Part shown: positions 48,028 to 59,009 of the stretch, piece by piece
Numbering within the stretch: position 1 is the stretch's first letter
How the letters are laid out: every line of letters starts with the position of its first letter
Source: Enhygromyxa salina
Lineage (GTDB): Bacteria; Myxococcota_A; Polyangia; Nannocystales; Nannocystaceae
NCBI RefSeq assembly: GCF_002994615.1
Contig: NZ_PVNK01000136.1
Location: 1 to 64,000 of the forward strand
DNA length: 64,000 nucleotides
Direction: 5' to 3'
The notes under the pieces: model-generated
What the model saw: the letters and a program-made list of their open reading frames with translations, nothing else
What the model was told of the DNA's origin: nothing
The model's database searches: none
Position numbers and translations under genes: made by a program

Positions 48028-48900
48028 CTACACCGACTTCGCGGTCGAGTAGACCCGCTCGGCGCCCGCGTACACGCACAGCCGCCGATCCCGAACGAAG
48101 CCGACCAGCGTCATGCCGGCCGCGCGCGCGAGCTCGACGGCCAGCGAGGTCGGAGCCGAGACCGCGGCGACGACGGGGATCGCCAGCGCCAGCGCCTTTT
48201 GGACGATCTCGAACGACACTCGGCCCGAGACCATCAGCACGCAGCGCTCGTGCGCGACGCCCTCACCCGCGGCCCAGCCGATCACCTTGTCGACGGCGTT
48301 GTGGCGACCGACGTCCTCGCGCACGGCGAGCAGCTGGCCGTCCGCGGTGAACAGGCCCGCGGCGTGGAGCCCCCCGGTCCGCTCGAACACGTCCTGGCGG
48401 GCGCGCAGACGCTCGGGCAAGGCCGTGAGCGTGTCGACGGCCACGCGCAGCCCGAGCGGCAACCCGGCCCGGGCCAGCCCGGGCTCGCCGATCACGGCCT
48501 CGATGCTGGCCTTGCCACAGACCCCGCACGAGCTGCTCGCGTAGAGGTTGCGGCGCAGGGCCGCGAGGTCGACCTCGACGGAGGGGCCGAGGCGCACGAG
48601 CATCACGTTGTCCTCGGCCTCGGGCGTGTCGACCGTCGTGCAGTGGCGAGCGCTGGCGATGGCCGAGACCTCGGCCACGATCCGCTCGGACAGCAAGAAG
48701 CCGCGCACGAGCTCCTCGTCGTCGCCCGGGGTCCGCATGACGACGGCGATCGCGACCTGGTTGACGCGGATCTCGAGCGGCTCCTCGCGCGCGAGCATGT
48801 CGGGCTCGGGCGCCTTCGCCTCGCCGTCGATCCACGCGCCGCGCACGACCGCCCGGAGCCGGTCGTCGTCGTCGTCCTCACTCGGCTCCGGAGCCGCCAT
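48028..48900 (-). CDS. fdhD: Formate dehydrogenase sulfurtransferase FdhD
   Basis: A 290-residue FdhD protein, the sulfur carrier that hands sulfur from cysteine desulfurase IscS to the molybdenum cofactor of formate dehydrogenases. The reactive CxxC is SSCGVCGK (Cys 125 and 128); other conserved parts are TPGDDEELVRGFLLSE, TGGLHAAGLF and VREDVGRHNAVDKVIG. The start is the ATG of 48900; the N-terminal 40 residues are acidic and not conserved. No formate dehydrogenase or molybdenum cofactor gene lies in the window, so the client enzyme is elsewhere. Divergent from the frameshifted hydrolase gene, with 51 bp between. Confidence 0.94.
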   Translation of the reverse strand: MAAPEPSEDDDDDRLRAVVRGAWIDGEAKAPEPDMLAREEPLEIRVNQVAIAVVMRTPGDDEELVRGFLLSERIVAEVSAIASARHCTTVDTPEAEDNVMLVRLGPSVEVDLAALRRNLYASSSCGVCGKASIEAVIGEPGLARAGLPLGLRVAVDTLTALPERLRARQDVFERTGGLHAAGLFTADGQLLAVREDVGRHNAVDKVIGWAAGEGVAHERCVLMVSGRVSFEIVQKALALAIPVVAAVSAPTSLAVELARAAGMTLVGFVRDRRLCVYAGAERVYSTAKSV

Positions 48901-48951
48901 CGCCACCAGTGTAGCCCCCGCGTCGGACCCTCGAGCGGGTAGACTGCGCGC

Positions 48952-50263
48952 GTGCCCCGAGTCGCCACCGCGCTCGCGCGCCTCGCTCTCTCGCTCGCGT
49001 TCATCCTCGGCGTCGCGGCCTGCGCGGGCCGCAACGCTGGCCCCCCGCCCTACAAGCCCGCCGCCGAGCTCGATCAGTGCGAGCCCGGCGAGTGCGTCGA
49101 GGCCAAGCTGAGCTTTCGCCGCTGGGCCAACGCCGAATTCCACCGCGGGCGCATGCCCTACCACTGCGATCCGGGCAGCGAGCTCGACGGGCGGCCGAAC
49201 CCCGCGGTCACCCGCATGATCTTCGTGGTCCACGGCGTCGTCGGTACGACCCCCGAGGCGCTCGCGCAGCTCCACGTCCCGCCCGGGCTGGTTCAGCTGC
49301 GCAGCGTCACCAACGCCCTGCGCCGGGCCGAGCAGCTCGACCCCGAGCTCGACCGGAGCTCGATCGCGATCGTCGCCCCGACCTTCCAGCGCACGACCCA
49401 GTGGCAGCCCTACACCGACGAGGACAAGCGCGTGTGGACCTGGGACCGAAGCACCTACAACATCGGGACGCTGGCCGCGCGAGACCCCCGTGGGCATCGT
49501 CAAGGCCGACAGCGTGTCCTCGTTTGACGTGATCGACGAGTTTCTGCGCGCGGCGGTCGTAAAATTCCCCAAGCTCGACACGGTCGTCGTGCTCGGGCAC
49601 TCGGCCGGAGGTCAGACGGTCCATCGCTACGCGCTGCTCGGCGCGGGCGTCCACGAGCACCTCGACAACGAGGGCATCCACGTCCGCTACGTGCCGACCA
49701 ACCCGGGCCTCTACGTGTTTCCGCTGATGACCCGCAAGCTCCCGCCGGGCCAGACCTCGCTGCGACCCGGGGTCGGGCGCGGTGACACGGGCGGCTGGCG
49801 CTGGACCGCCCCGCGCGGCTGCGAGGGCTACGACAACTGGGGCTACGGGCTCGGCGGGTTGGACCGGGCCCCGGGCGACCGAGCCACGCGCGCGGCCAAC
49901 TTTGCGATCGACCGCTACCTCCGGCCCGTGGATCGCAAGCTCGCGCGCCAGGCCATGCGCGACCCCGGGGGCAGGACCTGGGCCAAGGCCGCCCGCATCG
50001 CCTTGCGCATGCAGTACGCCAGCCGCGAGGTCTGGCACATCCAGGCTGCCAGCGATCATGCGGGGACCTTCGGGACCAACTGCAAGGCGACCGTTCAGGG
50101 GCGCTCGAGGTTCGAGCGCTTCTCCAACTTTCAAGAGGCGTGGACCCAGCTCGTTGGTCTCGACGCGCCCAACCTGCACTTCGTCGCGCTCGAGGCGAGC
50201 CACCCGCACAGCTCGCGGGTCGTCTACGCGTCAGATGCCGGCATCCACCTGCTGTTTCACTAG
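48952..50263 (+). pseudogene. Alpha/beta-hydrolase lipoprotein broken by a 1-base frameshift
   Basis: The 5' part (from GTG 48952) codes a lipoprotein signal (SLAFILGVAACAG) and a hydrolase start with IFVVHGVVG; it runs off-frame after a C5 run at 49485-49489. The 3' part continues in the next frame from VGIVKADSVSSFDVIDEFL through the nucleophile elbow VLGHSAGG to GIHLLFH. Removing one C from GACCCCCGTG restores a single frame of about 436 residues with ARDPVGIVKAD across the joint. So either a real inactivating insertion, a phase-variable site or a sequencing error in the homopolymer. The last 33 bp overlap the convergent rsmB. Confidence 0.8.
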
Positions 50264-51601
50264 CCGGGCCAGCCAGAACCCATCGCTCTCGTGGTCCTCG
50301 GGGGTCCAGGCCTGGGTCAGCTCGCGGGTGAAGTCGCGGCCGGCCTCCGAGTCACAAAAGCCAGCGACGATCGCCTCGCCCTCCTCGGGCTCGAGGCTGC
50401 AGACCGCGTAGACCAGGCGCCCCCCGGGTCGAACCCAGCCCGCGCACTGACGCAGGAGCGCGGCCTGCAAGCTCGCGCGGTCGCGGATGTCGGCCTCGTT
50501 GGCGGTCCAGCGCAGCTCGGGGTGACGCGCGAGGTTGCCCAGCCCGGTGCAAGGCGCGTCGAGCAACACCGCGTCGAAGCTGGCCTCGCGCAGGTGCGTC
50601 GCGGCTTCGGCTTCGAGCGCTGCGCCGAGCTCGGCCTCGACGATCTCGACGCTCAGCTCGCCGCCGAGGCTCGCGCGCTCGCGCTGGCCCTCGAGCACGG
50701 CGAGCCGCTCGCCCGAGCTGTCGACCGCGACGAGCTCCCCTCGCCCTTGCATGTGCTCGGCGATCTGAACGGTCTTGGTGCCCATCCCCGCGCACGCGTC
50801 GAGCACCCGCTCGCCCGGCTGGGGATCCAGGACCCGCACCGCCTGCTGGCTGCCCAGGCTCTGGATCGAGAACAGCCCGGCCTCGAACGAGGGCCCGTAG
50901 AACAGGTCGCCCCCGCCGCGGACCCGCAGGCACTGCGGCTGGTCCCCCGCGGCCTCGGGCAACGCGACGAACTCGAGCTTGGGCTGCTCGGCGAGCAGCG
51001 CCTCGCGCAGCTCGGCCGCGCCGCCGCGGTGAAGGTCGACCCGCAGATCCACGGTCGGCGCCACGCTCAGCGCCCGCGCGCGAGCGACCGCGCGCTCGGC
51101 CCCGAGCGCCTCGACCCAGCGCGTCGCCAGCCAGCGCGGCAGCGACCAGCGCAGGCTCAGGGCGTCGACGACCTCGCCGTCGCTCATCGCCACGTCCATG
51201 ATCGGCCAGTCCCGATCGATCATGTGCAAGATCGCCGTCATCATCCCCTTGAGCCGCCCCTGCGGATCGATGCGCCGCGCGAGCTTGCCAGCCTCGGCCG
51301 CCGCGATGCCCAGCGGACGCTCGAGCTCGACGAGCTCGAACGCGGCCACGCGCAGGATCATCCGCAGCTCCCCCTTGATCTTGTTCGGCCTGTCGGCGAA
51401 CGAGTCGATCAGCTTGTCGAGCCGCGCGCGGTGGCGCAGCACGCCGTAGACCAACAAGGTGATCAGCCCTCGATCCCGGCGCGCGAGCTCGGGGTAGCGC
51501 TCGAGCTGCTCGGACAAGATCCGGTTGCTGAAGCCTTGACGCTGCTCGACTTCTCGCAGCGTACGCACAGCAACTCGACGCGGATTCGGCCCGGACTTCA
51601 C
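50231..51601 (-). CDS. rsmB: 16S rRNA m5C967 methyltransferase RsmB
   Basis: A 456-residue RsmB (Sun/Fmu) enzyme that methylates C967 of 16S rRNA with SAM. Residues 1-140 form the NusB-like RNA-binding domain (LREVEQRQGFSNRILSEQLER). SAM motif I is VLDACAGMGTKT; motif IV DAPCTGLGN has the first catalytic Cys and motif VI YAVCSLEPEEGE has the second. The start is taken at GTG 51601, because an upstream TTG (51634) lies inside the groEL terminator. It lies just downstream of groEL on the same strand, so it may be separately transcribed. Its 3' end overlaps the convergent pseudogene by 33 bp. Confidence 0.92.
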   Translation of the reverse strand: MKSGPNPRRVAVRTLREVEQRQGFSNRILSEQLERYPELARRDRGLITLLVYGVLRHRARLDKLIDSFADRPNKIKGELRMILRVAAFELVELERPLGIAAAEAGKLARRIDPQGRLKGMMTAILHMIDRDWPIMDVAMSDGEVVDALSLRWSLPRWLATRWVEALGAERAVARARALSVAPTVDLRVDLHRGGAAELREALLAEQPKLEFVALPEAAGDQPQCLRVRGGGDLFYGPSFEAGLFSIQSLGSQQAVRVLDPQPGERVLDACAGMGTKTVQIAEHMQGRGELVAVDSSGERLAVLEGQRERASLGGELSVEIVEAELGAALEAEAATHLREASFDAVLLDAPCTGLGNLARHPELRWTANEADIRDRASLQAALLRQCAGWVRPGGRLVYAVCSLEPEEGEAIVAGFCDSEAGRDFTRELTQAWTPEDHESDGFWLARLVKQQVDAGI

Positions 51602-51630
51602 CCCGAGATGGTAGTCGGCTCTTCGAACCA

Positions 51631-51660
51631 ACAAAAAGCCCGCGGCGGATGCCGCGGGCT
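51631..51660 (-). terminator. Intrinsic terminator after groEL
   Basis: On the minus strand, 35 bases beyond the groEL stop, a perfect 10-bp stem (AGCCCGCGGC and its inverse, 4-nt loop, 51637-51660) is followed by TTTTTGT, a classic rho-independent terminator. Confidence 0.92.
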
Positions 51661-51694
51661 CGTTGTTTGATTGGCTAGGGTGAGTGAGCCGGGC

Positions 51695-53371
<1,677 letters not shown>

Positions 53372-53398
53372 TCAGCTAGGGTTTGAAGAAGGGAGGGC

Positions 53399-53689
<291 letters not shown>

Positions 53690-54041
53690 TTGGTGCGGTC
53701 TCCGATGTCTGGGCCCGGACCCTGGATGCACAGTCGGGTCGCGGGTGAGGAGTGAGGAGTGATGTGGCGTTGGCCGCCCTGCGTCTGACCGGCTCGGTGC
53801 GAGCGCGGAAAATGACCCAGGAAAGGTGGCGGCGGAGCGCTTTGGCAGTCGGGGTGTCCGACTGCCAGCGGGCGGAGGGTAAAGCTGCAACCAGAGCGAT
53901 CAAGGCCGCGAGACAGAAACTTTGGGCCGAACATCAGCGAGCCAACTCACAAACGAGTGATCCGCGCTCTTGATGCGCCCGCCAAGCCTGCTAGCGTGAG
54001 AATAACGACAGTCGAGGAACCACCCTGATCCAAAGAGCATC
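53690..54041. other. groES upstream intergenic region
   Basis: 352 bp between groES (minus) and the divergent gene at 54042 with no open gene I can support. It contains the CIRCE-like element (53842-53868) and must hold both promoters. No sigma-32 type -35/-10 pair is convincing by eye. Confidence 0.7.
53842..53868 (-). promoter_or_regulatory. CIRCE-like HrcA operator upstream of groES
   Basis: TTGGCAGTC at 53842-53850, nine bases, then GACTGCCAG at 53860-53868. This has the exact 9-N9-9 geometry of CIRCE (TTAGCACTC-N9-GAGTGCTAA) and matches 7 of 9 and 6 of 9 positions, with changes that keep most of the symmetry. The arms pair and even two inner base pairs (GG/CC) extend the stem. Located 153 bp before groES. 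Likely HrcA binding site; the hrcA gene is not in this window. Confidence 0.6.
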
Positions 54042-54608
54042 ATGAGCCACACGGTCGATCTTGCCTTCGAGGGCACGCTGGAGTCCTTCTTCTTCGAACA
54101 ACTCAGGCACGCCCGCGCCGGCAAGCGCGACACGCTCGGTGAGGATATCGAGGCCTACCTGGTCTACATGCTCGCAGCCCACGCGCGTCGGACCAACGTC
54201 GCCGGGCGCACGAGCCCGGCCCTCGCCACTGAATTTCTGGCCGCCCGCGAGCACGGCTCGAGGGCCCTGCGCGAGGTCGGCGACCGGGCGCTCTACATCG
54301 CGGGCGTGGTCCCGCGCTCGCTCGATCGGGGCCCCGTCAACGTCGCCTACGTCTCGGGCATCGGCGAGGCGGCCTACCGCGAGCTTCACGTCCGCTCGGC
54401 CCGCCTGCAGGTCTTCGCCCGGCTCGCCGATCGCTTCCGCGAGATCGTCGCGCTGCTCGGCCGGATGATCGCGGCCGACGACGGGGCCGAGGGCGATCTG
54501 CTCACGGTCTACGAGCGCTGGCGACGGACGAGTGATCCACGCGACGCCGAGCGCCTGGTCGCGGCTGGCGTGCTCCTCGACCCCGAGATCGCCGATCTCG
54601 TGCAGTAA
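54042..54608 (+). CDS. Unknown helical protein divergent from groES
   Basis: A 188-residue cytoplasmic protein that I do not recognise. ATG at 54042; no clear ribosome site. It is almost all helical, with EGTLESFFFEQLRHARAGKRDTLGEDIEAYLVYMLAAHAR at the N-terminus and a C-terminal segment ERWRRTSDPRDAERLVAAGVLLDP. The middle has VNVAYVSGIGEAAYRELHVRSARLQVFARLADRFREIVALLGRM. No catalytic motif, signal peptide or membrane segment. It shares the promoter region with groES, so a stress response link is possible but unproven. Followed by the HtrA gene after 80 bp. Confidence 0.75.
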   Translation: MSHTVDLAFEGTLESFFFEQLRHARAGKRDTLGEDIEAYLVYMLAAHARRTNVAGRTSPALATEFLAAREHGSRALREVGDRALYIAGVVPRSLDRGPVNVAYVSGIGEAAYRELHVRSARLQVFARLADRFREIVALLGRMIAADDGAEGDLLTVYERWRRTSDPRDAERLVAAGVLLDPEIADLVQ

Positions 54609-54688
54609 TTCGCCAGCTCTTCGCCAGCTCTTCGGTGGGTCGAAAATCCCTGGGAATGATCTCGCCGAGCCCCTGTTCCTCGCGCCCG

Positions 54689-56155
54689 ATGAGCGTGCGT
54701 CAGCTGAGCCCTCACGGTCTGTTCTTCCTGGCCTTCTGTGTCCTTGGAGCGCCGGCGCTGATCACGAGCGCCGGTTGCTCCAACGAGGCCCAAGCCAGCC
54801 CCCCGACGCAGCCCGACGAAGCCGCCGAGACCGCCAAGAAGGTCCCGGCGGCTTCTCCGTCTGTGTCGTCCCCCCCTGGTCCGAGCCCCGTCGTCGCGTC
54901 CAAGCAGTACGACCCCAACCAGAGCCTCGCGCCCCTGATCGAGTCGGTCCAGCCCACCGTCGTCAGCATCCAGGCGCGCAGCAGCAGGTCCGGGATGTTC
55001 GGGCGCCGCAGCGGCGGCGGGATCGGCAGCGGCTTCGTGATCTCCGCCGACGGCCTGGTCGTGACCAACCACCACGTCGTCGCGGGCAATGACGAGTTCG
55101 AGGTCCACCTCCAAGATGGTCGCCGCTTCGAGGCCACGGTCGTCGGCAGCGATCCCCAGACTGACGTCGCGGTCATGCGCCTGACCAACGCCAGGGGCCT
55201 CAAAGCGGTGACCTTTGGCTCGAGCGAGGGCCTGCGCGTCGGCGACTGGGTCGTGGCGATGGGCAGCCCGATGGGCCTCGAGCAGACGGTGACCCGCGGG
55301 ATCGTCTCGGCCAAGGGCCGCGGCAGCCTCGGGCTCTATCAAGATGGCTACGCCGACTTCCTCCAGACCGACGCCGCGATCAACCCGGGCAACAGCGGCG
55401 GTCCGCTGTTCAACCTCGCGGGCGAGGTCATCGGCATCAACACCGCCGTCGGCGGCCACGACGGGCTCGGGTTTGCGATCCCGATCGACCAGGCGACGGT
55501 CGTGATCCCCAAGCTGATCAAGGACGGCAAGGTCACCCGCGGCTGGCTCGGCGTCGGCGGGCGCGACGAGCCCCCCGCGTTTGGGGCGATGCCGCAAAAG
55601 GGCGCGATCATCGGCGAGGTCCACGCGGGCACGCCCGCCGCGCTCGCGGGGCTGCAGGCCGGGGATCAGGTGATCGAGATCGACGGCAAGGCGATCGAAG
55701 ACTTCGACGAGCTTCGCACGCGTATTGGTGAGTACAGCCCCAAGGACACCGTCACGCTCGAGCTGATGCGCGCGGGCAAGCGCGAGCAGCTAAAGGTCGA
55801 GCTCGGCCAGCGTCCAGAGCCCGGCTCCCTCGCGCGCATGCCCTCGGGCCGTACGCCCACGCCCACGCCGACCCCCAAGTCCAAGCGCTCCGCTGACCTC
55901 TACAAGGGCAAGCCCGCGCGGCTCGGCGTCGAGGTCCGCGAGACCGCGGGCGGCGTGGTCATCGAGCGCGTCGTCGAAGGCGGGCTCGGCCACCGGCTCG
56001 GGCTGCGCCAGGGCGACGTGCTCGAGCGCATCAACGGCAAGACGGTCAGCTCGGTGATCGAGATCATCGCCGCGCTCGAGGCCGATCGTAGCCACGCCAA
56101 GGTCGACGTCCGGCGCGGGAGCGGGCGACACACTGCGGTGGTCAGCGAAGGCTGA
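54689..56155 (+). CDS. HtrA/DegP-type serine protease lipoprotein
   Basis: A 488-residue trypsin-like protease with two PDZ domains, the DegP/DegQ family for removal of damaged envelope proteins. I set the start at ATG 54689; the N-terminus is a lipoprotein signal with SAGC (Cys 30), unlike soluble DegP. A Pro/Ser-rich linker (31-75) leads to the protease with catalytic His 129 (TNHHVVA), Asp 159 (QTDVAV) and Ser 236 (NPGNSGGPLF). PDZ1 is about 285-380; a Thr/Pro spacer (TPTPTPTPK) separates PDZ2 (415-488). An ATG 33 bases upstream is an alternative start. Confidence 0.93.
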   Translation: MSVRQLSPHGLFFLAFCVLGAPALITSAGCSNEAQASPPTQPDEAAETAKKVPAASPSVSSPPGPSPVVASKQYDPNQSLAPLIESVQPTVVSIQARSSRSGMFGRRSGGGIGSGFVISADGLVVTNHHVVAGNDEFEVHLQDGRRFEATVVGSDPQTDVAVMRLTNARGLKAVTFGSSEGLRVGDWVVAMGSPMGLEQTVTRGIVSAKGRGSLGLYQDGYADFLQTDAAINPGNSGGPLFNLAGEVIGINTAVGGHDGLGFAIPIDQATVVIPKLIKDGKVTRGWLGVGGRDEPPAFGAMPQKGAIIGEVHAGTPAALAGLQAGDQVIEIDGKAIEDFDELRTRIGEYSPKDTVTLELMRAGKREQLKVELGQRPEPGSLARMPSGRTPTPTPTPKSKRSADLYKGKPARLGVEVRETAGGVVIERVVEGGLGHRLGLRQGDVLERINGKTVSSVIEIIAALEADRSHAKVDVRRGSGRHTAVVSEG

Positions 56156-56429
56156 GGTCGCGTGCCCGAAGTCCGTTCCGGGTCTGTCTGACGGCGAGGG
56201 CCCCCGCGACAGCATCTTCGACGCCCAGCCGACCGACATGGAGCTCTCGCACCAAGAGCTCTCTGCACCCCAGCTCGAGAGGCGACGCCCCAAACTCGGA
56301 CCTCCTGTCGCCATGCGCGGGGCTCATCAACGAGCATGAGCTGATCGAGCACCAGCACGACCGAGCATCGACCGTTTGGGACCACTGCGTGCTCGCGCCG
56401 AGCCCCAGAGCGCTATGCTCGCAGCCACG

Positions 56430-56852
56430 ATGCCGTCACTACCTCGTGATCGAACACTCCGCGCGGCCTCGGTCGTCATCGCGCTCCTCACTCTTGGCGC
56501 CTGTCACCCCCACGAGCGCAGCGTCGAGCCCGCGAGCGAAGGCAACCCGACACCCGGCGACGCGGCGGCCGAGCCCTGGCTGTTCATCGAGAACGAGGAG
56601 CCGCAGCCGACCGCGGGCGAGCCCCCGCCGCCCTCACGCAGGACCGAAGGGCCCGACGGCGACGGTGATGGCATCCCCGATCAAGTCGACGCCTGCCCGG
56701 CCGACCCCGAGGACCTCGACGGCTTCGACGACGGGGACGGCTGCCCGGAGCCCGACAACGACCTCGACGGCATCCTCGACATCGACGACCAGTGCCCGAT
56801 GGAGCCGGAGACCTTTGACGGCCACCACGACGAAGACGGCTGCCCCGGCTGA
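56430..56852 (+). CDS. Thrombospondin-type-3 repeat lipoprotein
   Basis: A 140-residue lipoprotein; ATG 56430 (56415 is also possible). The signal ends in LTLGAC. The C-terminal half has calcium-binding thrombospondin type-3-like repeats (DGDGDGIPDQVDACP, DGFDDGDGCPEPDND, DGILDIDDQCP), with Asp-rich loops and paired Cys. In outer-membrane proteins these repeats usually lie before an OmpA domain; here there is none, so the protein is just a short spacer-like domain. It may bind calcium at the cell surface. Convergent with the LysE gene (10-bp gap). Confidence 0.85.
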   Translation: MPSLPRDRTLRAASVVIALLTLGACHPHERSVEPASEGNPTPGDAAAEPWLFIENEEPQPTAGEPPPPSRRTEGPDGDGDGIPDQVDACPADPEDLDGFDDGDGCPEPDNDLDGILDIDDQCPMEPETFDGHHDEDGCPG

Positions 56853-56861
56853 GCCCAGCCC

Positions 56862-57512
56862 TCAGACGAGCCCGAGCAGCCGCAACCCGTTCCACAGCGG
56901 CGCGAGGATGAACACCACCCCCATCACCCGAATCGTCCCCCGCACGAAGCGGTCCTCGATCCGCGCCCCATGCCGACGCAGGACCTCGACCAGGATCACG
57001 TAGCCCAGCGCAATCCCGAGCCCGAGCCCGAGCGGAAACACGATCTTTTGCGTCAAGCTCGGCTCGACCCCGATCATCGTGACCGCGATCGCTACGACCG
57101 CCGACCACGACAAGACCAGGGTCGGGTTGAGCATCGAGATGATCAACCCCGACCAGTCGCCCCAGCGCCGCCGCGGTGGCTCCTCGTCGGGCGCAGCTGC
57201 GTCGGCGGGGCGGTTGGGGTCCTGGACCACCAGCCAGACCCCAACCGCGAAGAACACCACCATCCCGACGATCTCGATCGCCAGCCGCGCCCCGGGAAAC
57301 TGCTCGAGCAGCGCGGTGATCCCAAAGGTCGCGAGCGCGCTGTAGAGCACCTCGGCCGGCACCCGACCGAGACCAATCCGCAGAGCCCCCCGGGCGTCGC
57401 CGTTCATCGCCCGCTGAATCACCAGCACCGTGACCGGACCGAGCGGCGCGATCGCGCTGAAGATCCCGAGCACGATCGCGCCCAGCACGATCAAGACGGT
57501 CGCCAGCGTCAT
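56862..57512 (-). CDS. LysE/RhtB-family exporter
   Basis: A 216-residue inner-membrane protein with six hydrophobic segments and the family N-terminus (GIFSAIAPLGPVTVLVIQRAMNGDARGALRIGLG). LysE proteins export amino acids (lysine, threonine, homoserine and others). A soluble acidic loop (AAAPDEEPPRRRWGD) is found between TM3 and TM4. Start ATG 57512 lies one base after the stop of the GMC gene (TGACATG), so it is the last gene of the operon at 57512-62262. The substrate might be the product of that pathway; this is inference. Confidence 0.88.
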   Translation of the reverse strand: MTLATVLIVLGAIVLGIFSAIAPLGPVTVLVIQRAMNGDARGALRIGLGRVPAEVLYSALATFGITALLEQFPGARLAIEIVGMVVFFAVGVWLVVQDPNRPADAAAPDEEPPRRRWGDWSGLIISMLNPTLVLSWSAVVAIAVTMIGVEPSLTQKIVFPLGLGLGIALGYVILVEVLRRHGARIEDRFVRGTIRVMGVVFILAPLWNGLRLLGLV

Positions 57513-57513
57513 G

Positions 57514-58962
57514 TCAGTAGCGGGTCAGCAAGGTGTCGGCCATGCGATCGGCGATCGCCATGATCGTGAGCATCGGGTTGGCCGCGGGCGTCGTCGGCAA
57601 CACGCCCGTGTCACACACATAGAGATCATCGACCTCCCACGCCGCCCCGCTCGAATCCACGACGTGACGCTTCGGGTCCTCGCCCATCGAGGTCGAGCCA
57701 AACACGTGGTTGGACGCGATCGGGAAGTCGCTCGGCGAGAGGTCCGCCTCGCGCACGATCCTCGCGTCGGCGGCGTCGCTGATCTCGGGCGGCAAGCCGT
57801 GAACCCCGGGATAGACCGCGGTCGCCCCGGCCGCGAAGTACATCTCGACCAGCTTGGCGATGCCCTCTTGCATGCGCTGGACGTCGGGCTTCTCGATCCG
57901 ATAGCGAAGGTCGTGACCGCCGCCCGGGCGCGCGCGCACGCGACCCGAGGAGTCCTCGCCGCTGACCCACACGTCCCACGAGGCCATGTGGTTGTAGCGG
58001 GACACCAGATCCTTGAGCCCCGCGCCGATCCCCGGGAAGCGAAACGCGAGCAGCGAGGGCGCGACCCACAGCGACTCGAGCTTGATGCCGTCTGCCATGA
58101 AGTCGAGGCAGTGGTAGCCCTGGGTCGCCCCGCTCCACGGCGCGACCTCGTCGGGGAACAGGCCCATGAGCGCGGTGCCCGGGTGGAACTGGAGGTTGCG
58201 GCCGACCGGCGCGCGGTCGATGCCGCTGCGCTGCATGATCACGGGCGACGCGATCGCGCCCGCGGCGAGGATCGTGCACCGGGCCGTGAGCCGCACGCGC
58301 TCGCCCTTCTTACCCGTGAACGGTTCGATCGCCACGCCCTCGACCCCGCGCACGCGCTTGCCGTCCATGATCAGGGTGTCGGCGCGGACCGAGGTGTAGA
58401 CCCGGCCGCCAGCCTCGACCATCTCGGGGACGCCGCGGACGTCGAGCGACTTCTTGGCCCGGGTCGGGCAGCCGGTGAAGCACTCGCTCGAGCCGCGGCA
58501 GCCCTCTTCGTTGCGGGAGATCACGGTCGCGGTCGCGCCGACGGCCTCGCAGCCGGCGGCGAACAGCTCGTTGCGGCGGCCTTGCACCGCCGGGTCGACC
58601 TCGCGCACGCCCATGAAGGACTCGACGCGCTCGTAGTGCGGGCGCATGGCCTCGGGCTCGATCCCGATCACGCCGTGCTCGCTGCGCCACTTGTTGGCGG
58701 CGAACAGCGGCGTGCGCATGCAGATCGCCGAGTTGAACACCGAGCCGCCGCCGAGGCAGCGGGCCTGCATCGTCGGCATGAACAGGTTGCCGTTGGTCCG
58801 CCGGAGGCCGCCGTCGAAGAAGTAGCGGGCCAGGGTCGAGCCGGCCTCCTTGCGAAAGTCGTGGGTCCGCACGACCGGGCCGACCTCGACCAGGACCACG
58901 GACTTGCCGCCAGCGGCGAGGCGCTGGGCGAGGTAGGCCCCGCCAGGCCCGGAGCCGATCAC
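57514..58962 (-). CDS. GMC-family FAD oxidoreductase (possibly made by -1 frameshift)
   Basis: A GMC oxidoreductase (choline dehydrogenase/cholesterol oxidase relatives). From the only usual start codon (GTG 58962) it has 482 residues and begins VIGSGPGGAYLAQRL, so it lacks the residues that form strand beta-1 of the FAD fold; upstream the frame continues open with FVDYTSPVIDHCDFA just before VIGSGPGG, which is what the family expects, but no NTG codon is found there. Other family parts: GGGSVFNSAICMR, SSECFTGCPTRAKKS, FHPGTALMG, SNHVFGSTSMG with the active-site His, and the C-terminal NPMLTIMAIADR. The open frame runs back to a slippery A-run at the end of the aminotransferase gene (see 59043). 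Next gene LysE is one base away. Confidence 0.9.
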   Translation of the reverse strand: MIGSGPGGAYLAQRLAAGGKSVVLVEVGPVVRTHDFRKEAGSTLARYFFDGGLRRTNGNLFMPTMQARCLGGGSVFNSAICMRTPLFAANKWRSEHGVIGIEPEAMRPHYERVESFMGVREVDPAVQGRRNELFAAGCEAVGATATVISRNEEGCRGSSECFTGCPTRAKKSLDVRGVPEMVEAGGRVYTSVRADTLIMDGKRVRGVEGVAIEPFTGKKGERVRLTARCTILAAGAIASPVIMQRSGIDRAPVGRNLQFHPGTALMGLFPDEVAPWSGATQGYHCLDFMADGIKLESLWVAPSLLAFRFPGIGAGLKDLVSRYNHMASWDVWVSGEDSSGRVRARPGGGHDLRYRIEKPDVQRMQEGIAKLVEMYFAAGATAVYPGVHGLPPEISDAADARIVREADLSPSDFPIASNHVFGSTSMGEDPKRHVVDSSGAAWEVDDLYVCDTGVLPTTPAANPMLTIMAIADRMADTLLTRY

Positions 58963-59009
58963 GGCGAAGTCGCAGTGATCGATGACCGGGCTGGTGTAGT
59001 CGACGAACT

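Noticed and set aside
51602..51634. TTG start of rsmB at 51634
   Set aside because: It would place the start inside the groEL terminator stem; GTG 51601 is the better choice.
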